Below, in pieces: positions 12,310-25,175 of a stretch of DNA of 64,000 bases. This DNA is from Sorex araneus. Its lineage: Eukaryota > Chordata > Mammalia > Eulipotyphla > Soricidae. The translations under genes and the position numbers were made by a program. The stretch is from positions 142,298,925 through 142,362,924 of the forward strand of contig NC_073304.1 of NCBI RefSeq assembly GCF_027595985.1, given 5' to 3'. Position 1 is the stretch's first letter, and each line of letters starts with the position of its first letter. A model generated the notes under the pieces. The model worked only from the letters and a program-made list of their open reading frames with translations, was not told the origin of the DNA and searched no databases.

Positions 12310-12562
12310 GGAGGTTCAAAGGTGAAAGAGAAAGAGAGAGAGAGAGACAGGGAGAAAGAGAGAGAAGAAAAATGCCTGTCACAGAGACAGACTGGGGGGA
12401 TGGTGGCAGGAGGGAAACTGGGGGCACTGGTGGTGGGAAATGTAAACTGGAGAAAGGATGGGTGCTAGAACACTGTATGACTGAAACCTGACCATGACCA
12501 GTTTCAAAACTATCTCACAGTGACTCAAAAATTAAAATCAAAATTAAAAACAAAAAAAGAGA
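12310..12562 (+). mobile_element. L1 3'UTR end
   Basis: Contains ggcactggtggtgggaaatg, gtatgactgaaacctgacca and ctatctcacagtgactcaaa followed by an A-rich tail. This is the standard end of the L1 copies here. Confidence 0.75.
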
Positions 12563-12692
12563 GGGATGTTGACAGTGAGTAAACAAACCTACACAAAGGA
12601 GAAAGTTTGAGGGCCCTCTCAAGAGCTCTTCAATCATTATTATGCTAATCATGAGACTTTCATGAGACTTCTGGTTTGTGAAAACTATCTTT

Positions 12693-12895
12693 GGGGCCAG
12701 AGGCTCTTTTTTATTATTATTTTGCTTTGTTTGGAGACTGCACCTGGCAGTGCTCAGGGCTTACTCCTGGCTCTGCACTCAGGAGTCACCCCTAGTGGGC
12801 TCAGGGGAACGCTCAGGTTCCAGGGATTGAACCCAGGTTGGCCGTGTGCAAGGCACGTGCCTTACATGCTGTACTACTACCACTCTGGCCCCTTT
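12693..12895 (-). mobile_element. SOR SINE, antisense
   Basis: gcacctggcagtgctcaggg to tactaccactctggcccc, near full length. Confidence 0.9.
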
Positions 12896-12899
12896 TTTT

Positions 12900-14455
12900 A
12901 AATTTTTCAAAACATCTACGTAGGGTAGAAAAATGGCTCAAAGGGCTGGAGGGTGCCTTGGATGCCAGAGTCCTGGGCCCAACCCACTCTGCAAGCAGCA
13001 GTTCCTGATTACGTCTGTCAGGTACGGCCCCCCCAGAAAGAAACCCACACAGATGGCCAGTTACTTCCCCATAGACTTTCAGCATCACTATTCAGAAATC
13101 AGGTGTTTGTTGTTTTAAAAAGATAAATTTTAAAATAAGTGAGCTTGGACATCATGCTCTAGCATCATTAATGCTATGAACAAGCTAGTGTAGCCAAGTC
13201 TAGCCTGGCTTGTGTTAAATAAAGTGATCATACATAGAGAGAGAGTACTGAGGCCAACTGCTAGCTTTCGAATTCAGACACTGCCACTTATACTGCTGCC
13301 ACTTATGTTGTATACTCTTGTACACTGTTTATGCCACTGGTAAAATTAAATGTTATACATGTAAAAGTACTTCTGGCAGTTTTTGACACATTGAAAATAT
13401 TAATCAAATGTCAATTATTAACATTACACATAAGGACATTGTGTTACCCAGAATAATCAAGATGAGTAAGAAGCTGTTCATGCTGTCAATGTATGTAGCA
13501 CCTAGTGGGGGTGACCAGGCAAACTCAAACAGGCAGAACGCAACTCCAAGGTTCTAAATGCCAATGAGAAACACAAAATGCTATCAGACTTCTGAGGAAA
13601 GATTACCTTAAGGACAGAAGGAAAGAAGATTTATATGAAAGAATATAAAGCACATCTGTGTTTTCTCATGGAAGACTTTTTTTCTTGCAATGCCAGATCG
13701 AACCCAGGGCCTCACATGCATGCAAGACATGTACTATGTCACTGAACCACGTTCCCAGCCCTCCTGGGAGGACCACAAATATAAGACAGGCAAAGTCCTT
13801 CAGGGAAAGGAATGGTTTATCAGTTTGGTTTCTCTGAGAACTCGATGCCAAAAGGTTTGGAAATTCAAGAGGAACTGTCTGTGAAGGACGAAAGGAAAAC
13901 ACCGGAGCAGGCAGGAAAGATTTCCAAATCACAGTGTAAATCTAACCCCTGAGAAGGAAAAAGAACTCAGTCTCAGACTTCAAGACAGTTCTGAGGAGGC
14001 CTTGGCCAAGACAATGTGATGTCCTCAAGCTGAAATAACCAGTCAGAGGCTTCAGGATCCCACAGAAATAGGACATATTAGGAATATTATGCTCATTACT
14101 GGCTGAAAGTAGCCCAAAGGAAGCTCAGCTTTCACAAAGAAGAGATGGTGACTCCAAAGGGGCAACAGCTGAAACATCAGTTAGTCATGCTTCCAGCAAA
14201 GGATCTGAGCAACACACTATAACTGTCCCCATATGTAGGCCAGCACACACAGTATCACTAGTACCCTATACATTCTTGAAAGTATGTGATCCATATACAA
14301 GTGTTGGTCACTTATAATCAAACACAAGCCGACGAAATGGGCTTCCTAACCTACTTCAAACAGAATATTTTAAATTAAGCAACAGTTGCAACAGTGAAAG
14401 CAAAGGGCATACTTACCTTCACAGGTGTGCAAGTATACTTAAAACATATATAGCA
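12900..14455. other. Mostly unique intronic sequence
   Basis: Apart from the SINE head at 13688, no gene or repeat was recognised. Confidence 0.6.
13688..13762 (-). mobile_element. SINE head fragment, antisense
   Basis: gatcgaacccagggcctcac to aaccacgttcccagccc preserves the tRNA-like part only. Confidence 0.5.
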
Positions 14456-14458
14456 TTT

Positions 14459-14640
14459 CGGACAGAGAGACCCCCTAGTTAAGGCTGAGCATACACAAAG
14501 CCTGCAGGAGGCCCAGGCTTAACCCTAGTACCACATGATTCCCAGAGCACTGCGCCAGGAATGACCCCTAAGCACACAGCCGGTAATATGTCTTGAGCAT
14601 CATCAGGGGTGACTCAAAAACAGAAACAAAACAAACAACA
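14459..14640 (+). mobile_element. SOR-like SINE, old
   Basis: Degenerate head gacagagagaccccctagtt, middle agcactgcgccaggaatgac, and tail caggggtgactcaaaaacag. Confidence 0.7.
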
Positions 14641-14932
14641 AAAACTATATATAGTATGGTAAAATCAATGCTTTAAAACTCTTTTAAATAAAACAAAAAG
14701 TATCTGTTCATTATTTCAGGTATGCTTTTGGTTTCTAAAATAGCATTAAGTACATAAAAAAATGTTTAACATCTGTTCTAAAGATCAAAGTTATAATCTT
14801 AATTCATAATTCAGAACTAATTAAAAAACAAAGCTCTACTAAAAACATAGACGGTAGATCCTTCATGAACTGATTGGTTAAGGCAACAAATCTGATCTAG
14901 CAAGAATGTGAAAAAATAATTTGGAAGGATAC

Positions 14933-15014
14933 AAAGTCTCACAATGGAGATGTTTCTGGTGCCCACTGGAGCAAATTGATGAGCAACGGGATGACAGTGA
15001 CAGTGACAGTGACA
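14933..15014 (+). mobile_element. RTE-tailed SINE, 3' fragment
   Basis: Begins at aagtctcacaatggagatg and carries the 3' end (ggtgcccactggagcaaatt) followed by (acagtg)n. The tRNA head and body are missing through 5' truncation. Confidence 0.7.
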
Positions 15015-15238
15015 AAATGCTGTATGAATATAAAATATCAGTACAGCAGAGTTATAGGTAATGTGGGGTTGTCACATAAAAGACAAAAATAGAGAAAATC
15101 AAAACACCCTTAAAAACTAGCAGGAAGATGATTCAGCAATGAGAAGTGTAAGAAATTTATTAGGAGACAGAGATTTATTAGGTCCCGTAACACTTGGGTA
15201 CGCATCTACCAGCACTACTTAAATTGTCCTCCTTATAT

Positions 15239-16395
15239 ACCCATCAGATAAGGGGTTGATATTAAGCGTATATAAAGCACTGGTTGAACTCTACAAGAAG
15301 AAAACATCCAACCTCATCAGAAAATGGGGCAAAAAAATGACAGAAACTTTCCCAAGGAAGAGATACAAATGGCCAAAAGGCACAAGAAAAAGTGCTCTAC
15401 GTCACTAATCATCAGGGAGATGCAGATCAAAACAACCATGAGATACCACAGAGACTGGCACACATCCAAAAAAGAACAAAAGCAACCGCTGTTGGAGAGG
15501 ATGTGGGGAGAAAGGGGCCCTTCTACACTGCTGGTGGGAATGCCGACTGGTTCAGCCCCTTTGGAAAACAATATGGATGCTTCTCAAAAAATTAGAAATT
15601 GAGCTCCCATTTGACCCAGCAATACCACTGCTGGGAATATATCCCAGAGAAGCAAAAAAGTATAGTCAAAATGACATCTGCACTTATATGTTCATCGCAG
15701 CACTATTTACAATAGCCAGAATCTGGAAAAAACCAGGAGTGCCCGAGAACAGATGACTGGCTGAAGAAACTTTGGTACATCTATACAATGGAATACTATG
15801 CAGCTGTTAGAAAAAATGAGGTTATGAACTTTGCATATACGTGGATCAGCATGGAAAGTATCATGCTAAGTGAAATGAGTCAGAAAGAGAGAGACAGACA
15901 TAGAAAGATTGCACTCATCTGTGGAATATAGAATAACAGAGTAGGAGACTAACACCCAAGAATAGTAGAAATAAGTACCAGGAGGTTGACTCCATGGCTT
16001 GGAAGCTGGCCTCACATTCTGGGGAGAGGGCAACTCAGATAGAGAAGGGAACACCAAGTAAAATGTGGTTGGAGGCCACGTGGGGGAAGGGTGATGTGTG
16101 CTGAATGTAGACTAGAGACTGAACACAATGGCCACTCAATACCTTTATTGCAAACCACAACACCTAATTAGAGAGAGAGAACAAAAGGGAATACCCTGCC
16201 AGAGTGGCAGAGTGGGGTGGGGGGAGATGGAATTGGGGGGAGGTGGAAGGGATGCTGGGTTTATTTGTGGTGGAGAATGGGCACTGGTGAAGGGATGGGT
16301 TCTCGAACTTTGTATGAGGGAAACATGAGCACAAAAATGTATAAATCTGTAACTGTACCCTCACGGTGATTCACTAATTAAAAAATTTAAAAAAA
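15239..16395 (+). mobile_element. L1 insertion, 5'-truncated, 18-bp perfect TSD
   Basis: The 18-bp target duplication is aaattgtcctccttatat at 15221-15238 and 16396-16413. The element carries the ORF2 C-terminus ([20 protein letters not shown], with frameshifts near 15325), the EYYAAV-type region at about 15790, a full 3'UTR (caaaccacaacacc ... ggagaatgggcactggtgaa ... ctcacggtgattcactaatt) and an A-rich tail. Confidence 0.92.
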
Positions 16396-16482
16396 AATTG
16401 TCCTCCTTATATGTACATACTTCCCCCCTTCCATAACCAAGCTTTCAACATGTAAGTTAAACATATGTGTAAGGTTATTCCT

Positions 16483-16505
16483 AAAAAAAAAAAAAAAAAA
16501 AAAAA
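16483..16505. repeat. Poly(A) run
   Basis: 23 A. No retrocopy was recognised upstream of it beyond about 70 bp of unique sequence. Confidence 0.9.
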
Positions 16506-17239
16506 CAAGCAAAAGTCTTGTTTTGCTAGATAATGGTATTTTCAGATAATGGTATACCAGATTATGGTATTTCTTTCACTTTAAGAGAATACCTGGTACA
16601 AATGAGAGAACGAGATACTCCAGTTCCTATCACTACACCTGTGATAAAAATGGCTCAACTGTTGACTTTCATCTGTCCCTTTTACAGAAAAAAAAAGAAG
16701 AGTTATATGAGAATTTCTTCCGTATCCCCATTCTTGCTTCTTCAAAAGCACTTTTCCATTTTTTAATCCCCATCTCTCAATTGCTAGTTCAATTTTTCTT
16801 CTGATTAGTCCTTCCCCAAAATATAAACTCAAATTCCCCAAATTCAAAAATACATAACTCTACCTACATAACCCCCCCCACACACACACACACCATGCAT
16901 GTCTATCCTTCATCTGGAATTTCCCTCTTTTCCTGTCATATTAATCTGAAACTCTTCTATTTTAAGATGTGGAAATATGACTCAAGTTAGCTAAAGCAAA
17001 AACAAGGTATTAATTATTTTCACAACTGAGAAAGGTTCAAGGTTGAGATGACACAGGCACAATGGAGCCACTCAGCAATGGCCCCTTGTCACCCCTCGAC
17101 TTCCCCAGAGTAAGCAAATTCAATTTAAGGCAGGTATCTCACATAGGGGAAAGATGAATACTGGCAGCCCAGCTATATTCCACTGCTTGCAATTCAAGTG
17201 AGTAAGTTCTTGGTTTCCCAGCATCCATATTACAAAAAA

Positions 17240-17392
17240 CAAAGGGGGGGTGGGCAGGGGAGGGGGAAAGCTGTGCTTAGGGACCATTCCTGAAACCTTT
17301 GGAGGGATCATAGTTAGTGTTGGGTATCAAAGTAAAGTTAGCTGCATGCAAGGCAAGTGCCTTATCCCTTGCACTATCTCTCTAGCTCCCAT
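17240..17392 (-). mobile_element. SOR-like SINE, antisense, old
   Basis: Ends with gcatgcaaggcaagtgcctt and actatctctctagctccc. The 3' part is degenerate. Confidence 0.65.
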
Positions 17393-17449
17393 ATGTAAAA
17401 TCTGAAGGAGTCTGGGAATTCTGAGCCATTCAAGAGAAGTCACTGGATT

Positions 17450-17720
17450 CGGGTTTTCCTCTGCTTAAAACTCACCACAGCATAAAAGCCACAGCTCACT
17501 AAACTTTAGGGTGGCCGCATCATAGTCTGTACAAGCTTCTGTCTCCACACTTTCTTCATTCCCAACTTACCCAATGGAAACTCCTGTGTTCACTGTTACA
17601 AAGCCACCTGAGACCTAATTTCTCTCAGACAACACTGACCCCTCCCCAGGAGAGCTTTCTGCTGTGATTCACCTTGTGGCCACCTCTACACTTCTACACC
17701 ACTCCACCATGGCACTAAAA
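17450..17720. mobile_element. Possible L2-type remnant
   Basis: cctctgcttaaaactcacca and the cysteine/proline-rich CT-rich text downstream resemble a degraded ancient LINE segment. Confidence 0.35.
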
Positions 17721-17853
17721 TTCTCAAAATACATGTAGGTATTGGCAGGATCTACTTCTACAAAAACCTATGTCCTGAGCTTGTGTATTCTTCGTCTCTG
17801 GAGGCAATACCCCTACTGAGACACATGCACAAGACTAAAAAAAAAAAAAAAAG

Positions 17854-18840
17854 CAGGTGAACATTCCTCAAAAAGCTAGAAATTGAGGGGCTGGAGCAAT
17901 AGCATAGTGGGTAGGGCGTTTGCCTTGCAAGCGACCAACACGGGTTCGAATCCCAGCATCCCATTTGGTCCCCTGAGCACCGCCAGGAGTAATTCCTGAG
18001 TGCAAAGCCAGGAGTAACCCCTGTGCATCACCGGGTGTGACCCAAAAAGAAAAAAAGAAAAGCTAGAAATTGAGCTTCCAGATGACCCAGCAAAACCATG
18101 TCTGGAAATAAATCCTGGAAACCCAAAAACACACAGCAGAAATGCTACCTGGACTTCTATGTTCATTACAGTAATATTCATAAGAGCCGGAATCCGGAAA
18201 TAACCCAACTGCCCAAAAACAGATAACTGGTTAAAGAAAATATGGTACATTCACACAATGGAATACTATGCAGTTCTTAGGAAAAATGAAATTATAAAAT
18301 TCACTTATAAATGGATGGACATGAAAAGTATCACACTGAATGAAGTGATTCAGGAGACGGACAGACATAGAATTGACTGGACTGTTTTGTGGTATATATT
18401 TAAAAAAAAAAATGAGACTAATACCCAAATACAAATACAGTCAAAACAAGGGCCGGGAGGATTGGTCCATGTTCAGAAGCCTGCCTCAAGTGCTGGGGGA
18501 GAAGGCAGCTGGGATAGAGGAGGGACCACTATGACAAAGGCAGTTCAAAATGATGACTGGATAAGAACTGAATGCTGAAAGTAGGTAAAGAAACAAAAAT
18601 AATAACCTCCCGGTATCTGTATTGCAAACCATAATGCCCAAAAGGAGAGGGTGAGGGGAGCTCCTGCCATCAAGACAGGCTCAGGGGAGAGTGGCGGGAG
18701 GGAAACCGGGGACTCTGGTGGTCAGAAACGTACACTTGGTGGAGGGATGGGTGTTCACTGTATGACTGAAACCAAACGATGAACTTGTAACTCTATCTCA
18801 TCATAGTGATTCAATTAAAAAAAAAACTAAATAAACACTT
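17854..18840 (+). mobile_element. L1 3' end split by a SOR SINE
   Basis: The ORF2 C-terminus (NEIIKFTYKWMDMKSITLNE) and 3'UTR (ggtgttcactgtatgactga; tctcatcatagtgattcaat) end in an A-rich tail. The SINE at 17888-18057 interrupts it. The 3'UTR is the ordinary type. Confidence 0.8.
17888..18057 (+). mobile_element. SOR SINE, full length, 17-bp TSD
   Basis: The best-preserved SOR copy: head gggctggagcaatagcatag, B-box-like gggttcgaatccc, tail gggtgtgacccaaaaag plus A-rich end. aaaagctagaaattgag duplicates at 17871-17887 and 18058-18074 inside an L1. Confidence 0.95.
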
Positions 18841-18889
18841 CAAAAGTTAAAAAAAAGTATGCGAAAATAAATCTTTACAAAAATTCCAA

Positions 18890-19040
18890 CACAGCCAGAA
18901 AGACAGCTAAGCATGTTGAGTGCATACAAAGCCTGCTGTGCATGGGGGAAGCTCAGCTGAGATTTCAGGTCCTCCACATGATCCCTCACACATAGAGAAT
19001 AGCCCCTGAGCATTGCGAGGTGTGATCCAGAAAAATGTAG
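18890..19040 (+). mobile_element. SOR-like SINE, old
   Basis: cagccagaaagacagctaag head and tail gcattgcgaggtgtgatcca. Confidence 0.6.
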
Positions 19041-19202
19041 TATTTATTTACTTAAAATTTAATGATAAGTTTTAAAATCAACAACAAAATAGTTGTTTAC
19101 CACATTTATATTATTCTTAATTTTGTAATTACAATAGCATAGCCCCTTTTAAATAAAGGTTTTAAAATAAAAAATCAATTTGCAGTTTTAAAAGTCCAGC
19201 TT

Positions 19203-19358
19203 TTTTTCCCCCCATTTTTGGGCCACACCCAGCAGTGCTGAGGGGATAGTTCCTGGCTGTGCTCAAGGGACCGTATGGGGCCAGCCAGGGATTGAACTTT
19301 GGCCTCTGGCAAGCAAAGCATGTGCTCAGCCTACTGAGTTATCTCTCTGGATCCTTGG
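19203..19358 (-). mobile_element. SOR-like SINE, antisense
   Basis: gggccacacccagcagtgct to gagttatctctctggatcc. Confidence 0.8.
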
Positions 19359-19559
19359 AAATCAACTTTTTTAGAGAATAAATAATACCTGATAGTTTTA
19401 TGGTACTTGGTTTGAAGACCAAAGATCACTAGTCTAAACATCTAATACAAGTATTTATCCCCACCTGCCAATAAAACTTATAAAATTAAAATTATAAAAG
19501 GCCGTATCAAATATTCTGCACTGTCAGTCCTTTCTTTTTCCAGATTAATAGTAGAAGCC

Positions 19560-19755
19560 AGTGTCCCAAGAGATAGTACAGCATGTCAGGCACTTGCTGG
19601 CACGCAGCTGACTGCTTGCCTTGCACACAACTGACCCTAGTTTGGTTCCCTGCACACATATGGTCCCCAGAGCCTGCCCAGATTCATCCCTGAGTGCAGA
19701 GCCAGGAGTAATCCGTGAGTACTGCTAGGTGTGGACCCCAAAAAATAAACAAACA
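19560..19755 (+). mobile_element. SOR-like SINE with partly duplicated head
   Basis: caagagatagtacagcatgt head, then two gcttgc-containing stretches, the middle gagtgcagagccaggagtaa, and tail taggtgtggaccccaaaaaa. Confidence 0.75.
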
Positions 19756-20604
19756 AAAACATAGAAGCCAAACAGCTTTTTTCCATAATCTCAAACAAAA
19801 CTTCTGAGTACTACCAGATGTGCTGGAGGAGGGGAGGCCCCAGTTATGAGGACCTGATTGTTCGGTGGTTCAGTGGCGGGGACACCAGAATCATACCCAA
19901 CAGGCTGTGAGGGGTGGGGCATGCCTTGACAGAGGCTGAACTTGTGGTCTTGCATGTGCAAAACATGCAATTTATCTCTCCCCAACTCCTCTTTCAGACT
20001 TTTGTCCTAGATTCACCTTTATCACATCAGATATTCAAAAATGATGCCTTTGAGTCCAGAAGCAATAGTATATTTATGTTACATTATATAATCAAGCTCA
20101 TTTAATACTCCAGAGTTTATGGACATAAAATGTTAGTAAGTGATGGACAATTAGCAATAGGAACATAGCGGTAAAATCACTTTGCTTCAAACAAGATCAA
20201 CTGAAAAATATCAAACTAAGAATTCTTGAAGAGCCCAAAATTACACCTCTTAGCTTTCTACTGATTGTATATGATTTATCAATGTGGCACTTAAAGTCCA
20301 TGCAAATATCTTACAACCCACTTGGCCTGCCAAGGGCTTGGAGAGGCCAATGAACACAAAAACTCAGGAGTCTTGTCATCTTCAGCCCTGTTCAAAAATA
20401 CAGCTTCAAGTCTCTCTGGAAAACTACAGTAACACAGACCAGGAAGTTAACAGCAAAAGTCAAAACAACATTCTCAGAAAACACATACAAAATGCTGAGC
20501 TTTTGTTTATATGTTAGCATTAATTCTGGTGGGTAAATATATTTTCTAATATGTAAATATAATTTTGAGTCAAGTAGCCTGCAGAAGCTAGCTACAGAAT
20601 AGGC

Positions 20605-20780
20605 TTTTTAATGAATCACAACTCTGCCCCTTATCAGTTGGATCTAGTAAACAAGTAACTAACCTCTCTGAACCTCAGTTTCCTCTTGTGTCGTTTGGGG
20701 ATAAATGAACACTACCTTCAACATAGATTGCAGGTAGAGCTGGTGATGTAATAATGATAATAAAACAAAAAATGTCACAG
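20605..20780 (+). mobile_element. MIR SINE
   Basis: The MIR core region is clear: agtaactaacctctctgaac, ctcagtttcctcttgtgtcg, tttggggataaatgaacact. Ancient mammalian repeat. Confidence 0.8.
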
Positions 20781-22070
20781 CGTTTCAATCTCTCTTTAAA
20801 TGCCAGGCTCCATGTCCAATAAACCCTCCTCCCCGAGACATTTTTACTTGCCTTTTTTCCTTAAATTCAGTATGCATAACAATAAACTCATCTTCCCCTG
20901 TTATTCCCCTGGATCTTCTCTCAACTCATCTGGCTCTGTCCATGACACTCCCATTCTCCCAAATACCTATAACAAATTATTAAATTATAAAAGTGTGTTT
21001 CTTGCTAGTCACACTACAGTGGGAATAGCACTCGAGATCCTTGCTGTTGGCAATGCCAGTGGGAGTGACATTTACAGAAGCTCAAACTAAGTCAGAATCA
21101 CATCCCACCCACAGTCTGAGCTTTAGTCTATTCTGTTCTAAAGAGATCATGAAAAATATTTCTTAAAAAAACTACTATCCCGGGATGTTTATATCAGCAG
21201 TCATATGAGACAAAAAAGAGAGAAAGAGGAGGGGGACGATTCAACCAACAAAGATAAGTGATAGTCTGAAACAAATGTCCCAAATTAAAATAAATGGAAA
21301 AAACAAAACATAGAATACTAATAAAAAATAAAAGTTTAATATGCAACAATTAAAACTGTTAAAAAAAAAAAACCTTCACCCAACTAAAACAACAAAGGCC
21401 CAAAACCTAAACCAAAACATCCTATTTCGCTCGATCAGTAAGTAGGGCATTTGTGAGAGGCTGCACTCCTCTCTAGTTCCACAGATTTAGTCTACATCAT
21501 GAGTCACTTGACTTGATTGTGACCTCTGATCTCAAACCTCTTCATCAGATTAATCACTCCTCCCCAGATTCTACAAAACTTATTATCGTTACTTCAACTT
21601 ACAGAATCACTAGTTCCCAGCTACACCATTGCTAGATAACCCCTCCCACGCCAATTCAGACCTGGATCTTTTGACTGCTCTATCACTGATCCAGCCTCCT
21701 CCACGGTCTTCCTGTACTGATGCCTTCGCCTCCCATCACTCCCAAACCAATTTTCAAGGTCCTGCTAGCAGAAATGTGATTCCAAATCTTAAAATGTGTC
21801 CTGCAAAGAATTCCCCAAGTAAGCTAACCCAGACAACCAGAGGAAACAGGAAGCCGGTGCCCCTCACTCTCCTACACCATGGCTGTCTCTTCCACTTCCC
21901 CTCAGTCACACTGCCCTCCTCTCTACCTCCCCACACCCAAACCCTGAATGTTCAATGTGCAGCCACTAGCTATGAAGGGATACTGAGCACCTGAAACCAG
22001 ACTAATCAGAACTGAGATGTGCTGTAAGTGCACAGCTGGATTTCAAACACGTCATTTTAAAAATCTAAAA
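20780..22070. other. Unique intronic sequence
   Basis: The CT-rich, proline/serine-coding text at 21600-21960 may be an ancient LINE remnant. No splice-bounded exon was seen. Confidence 0.5.
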
Positions 22071-22074
22071 CACA

Positions 22075-22240
22075 GGGGACAAAGACATGGTCCAGCGGGA
22101 AAAGCACTCTCCTTGCATGTGGTCAAATTGGATGTGATTCCTGTCACCCATGTGCTTCCACAAAGCCCATCAGGAGTGATCCCTGAGCACAGAGCAGGAG
22201 TGATCCTTGATATTGTCCAAAATCAAAAGAAAAAATAAAA
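22075..22240 (+). mobile_element. SOR-like SINE, old
   Basis: ggggacaaagacatggtcca head and the middle caggagtgatccctgagcac. A-rich tail. Confidence 0.65.
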
Positions 22241-22347
22241 AACCTTAGTATTTCATATTACCAGTTGATGCTATATATATATTAGATTCATGGGGTTGGT
22301 TAGGTTAAGTACATTACTAAAATTAATTTAACCTGCCTCTTTTATTT

Positions 22348-22516
22348 TAGGGGCAGTAGGAGATGAGGTCTGGACCAAACCCGGCAGTGCTCAGGGCTTG
22401 CTCCTGGCTCTGTACCCAGGCAGGGATCACTGCTCAAGGTGATGGAGGAACCATATGCGGTATCAGGACTGAACACAGGCTGGCAGCATGCAAGCATATG
22501 ATATCTTCAGCCCTCT
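22348..22516 (-). mobile_element. SOR-like SINE, antisense
   Basis: aaacccggcagtgctcaggg, then gcatgcaagcatatgatatc and ttcagccc. Confidence 0.75.
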
Positions 22517-22555
22517 TTTACATTTTTATGTGGCTTTTCAAAAATTCAAAATTAT

Positions 22556-22640
22556 ATAAGAGAGCTAGGGATGTGGCTAAGCAGGAGAGCATGTGCTTTG
22601 CACATATGAGGTCCCAGGTTCGATTACACAGTAAATTTCT
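22556..22640 (+). mobile_element. SOR-like SINE, head only
   Basis: agagagctagggatgtggct to caggttcgattacac keeps only the tRNA-like part. Confidence 0.55.
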
Positions 22641-22729
22641 ATTGGAAAGAACTATTTTAACCATTTTTCAAGAACCAGTATAAATAAAACTTCCTTCAGA
22701 TGCTCCTATTTCTTTCCTTTTTACCATAA

Positions 22730-23060
22730 TTTATGATGTTAAAAATTATTCATAGTTGGGTTTGGACATACAACATTCCAGCATGGATTCTGCCACCAGT
22801 GACAAATTCCTTCTACCAACTTTCCCAGGGTCCGTCTCCACACCCCCTGGTGAGCATGCCACCCTGGCAGGCACCTTTCTTACATCTGGCTGTCAGTACT
22901 GTTGACTGTGGTTTGGATATTTAGCTCATCATTCCCTAACACCACCAAGACACCTGCATCCCACTGCTGGCCCCCTATTCCTTCCCATCTCTCCCACACA
23001 CAACTTCTTTCCTTCACCTCCCTATCCTCGGGGCAAAGAGTGCAGATGCTCCTATCTTTC
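22730..23060 (-). mobile_element. Old L1 3'UTR, antisense
   Basis: The CT-rich stretch with tgtggtttggatatttagctc and ccaacaccaccaag-like sequence parallels the antisense L1 at 1480-1680. Confidence 0.5.
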
Positions 23061-25040
23061 TGTAATTTTTAATGACTTTTTGACCCTTTAACCCCTATAA
23101 TAGACTTCCATATTAGCCATGATATAATTATAATATACTCTAAATGTTTACTATTACTATATAGCTATTTTTCTTGTTAAACCAATGTCATTTCTATACC
23201 CAATTTGGAATTTATAGACAAGGAATATGCGTTAGACCTTATAGCAATACACAATATATTATTTGTTTCTATTTTATTTTGTTTAGCCATTTACTTTTCC
23301 AGTGATTATTCCCATACTAAAAGAATTGGCGGTGCGGGAAACTAACAAATGCTACTAGAGGTCACTGGACAGCATGCCTGTGCATCAGCTCCCCACCACA
23401 GACTAAAGTAATATAGACCTGTCTACAGTACATACATCAAGTTAGCTAAGGAAGTTCCAGTTGCAATTACCACATTCAATGCTAAGAAATACTTGGGTTT
23501 TTTTTTTTTTCACTGCCAATTGTGCTTCTCAGCTAGCTGCCTTAAATACTACTTCTTAAAAAAAGAAAGCAACTTCATCACATCACACTCATCAAAATAA
23601 AAAAGGAAGACACTAGGTATCAGAATAAATATTCTGTCCTACTAACGATGGGAGAGGAAACTGTTAAATATTTATTCTAAACTAAAGCAGGTTATACATC
23701 CTAATCACAATAGCCTTTACAAAGTAAACATTACCATACCCTCTTTTACAAAGGTGGCTTCAAAAGGTTCAGAGACAAAGTTAACTAGTCCAGAGTAAAG
23801 ATACAAGACAGCAAATCCAGATCAGTGGAATCAAATCATCACCAGGTGCAAAGAAAAAGAAAAAACCCAAACCATATTTTTATCATTTGAATATAAAAAT
23901 ATGTGAAAATTAAAATCTATGAATATATCTACAAAAATACAATAATAACCTCTTCATGTCCTCCAAATTGTTTTGTTGGTCTTGGCTAATTCCTATCTTT
24001 CAATTCAAGAGAACTTATTTTCCTAAGCCAACTTTATTTTTTAAGTAGCAAACAAATGAAATGATGGGGTAGGCCTATTGCATTAAAGTTCTATTTTTTG
24101 TTAGTCTTTAACCCATAGCTGAAGTGAAAGGTTATATTAGCAAATGATTAGAACTACTCCTCAAAAAACATTTATGAGAGTAGATTCCCTAAGGATAGGA
24201 AGTTATAGTGATAAAGTAAACTGAGGCATTCAACAAATTCATCAACAAAAATGAAGGTAAAACCCAAGGAAATTAAAAAGAAACTGAGGTGAACAAAAAC
24301 TGAGGTTATAATAAGCTCAATAAAATGATAAGAGAAAGTTCCTCAAAATAACATATACACATTAAAGTGAAACCATAATTACAGTCTTGACAACTAGTTA
24401 CTTGCTTAAAATAAAAACAATACAGTTATATCTCTAAGAAAAACTGATCTAGGTTTAATTGATTCTAACTTTACAAATTGTAGCCAACTTAAGCCTGCAG
24501 CCTTGAACAGAACAAAAGCTCAAATTCTCGGCCACAGAAAAAGGTCCCAAGTATCAAATACTTTTAAAAACTGCTCAATTCTTCTTTATCAAAAATGTTC
24601 CTGCAGTAGGTGTTAATCAGTCACTACTAAGAAATCCACACAATGCCACCTGTGTATTAATAGGATTTTACTACAGGAAGTAGAAAGTTTGGGTTACCAA
24701 GAACTCCACATTTCACTTTCAAAAGCCCTGGAAAGTAATCCTGCTAAACAGTAACTAATTTACATTTCATTCCAAACTGAAGGCAGTGTAATCTCAAGGA
24801 ATCTGAGATTATAAATAACCCATGTGACAAAACCAAGAGTGTTGTTGTCAGTTGTTTTCCTGAGAGATAACTTCACAGAGTATAAATAGCAATAATTAGC
24901 AACTTTTAATCTCATGAAGAAAGAACTTAATATAAAAGTCTCACAAACAAAATGAACTGTTATGTATTTCTTCAGGTGACAGACACACAAAGACTAGGTA
25001 ACCTAAATCAGAAGATTTTTGATCCTTTCAAGAAAAAGGG
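23060..25040. other. Unique intronic sequence
   Basis: AT-rich and nearly free of young repeats; only a possible MIR at 23735. Nothing coding was recognised. Confidence 0.6.
23735..23850 (-). mobile_element. Possible MIR, antisense
   Basis: accctcttttacaaaggtgg then aaagttaactagtccagagt follow the MIR pattern loosely. Confidence 0.4.
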
Positions 25041-25044
25041 GGAA

Positions 25045-25175
25045 GGGATGGAGAGGGGGAGAGCTCAAAAGACTAGAACACCTCTAGTCTTGCATCTGGG
25101 GACGCTCAAGCTGGGTCCCCGGCCGCACATGGCCCCCTAAGCACCCAGGAAGTAACCCTGACCATACCAATGAAA
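25045..25175 (+). mobile_element. SOR-like SINE, very diverged
   Basis: gggagagctcaaaagactag to ggccccctaagcacccagga. Only the general layout is preserved. Confidence 0.4.
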
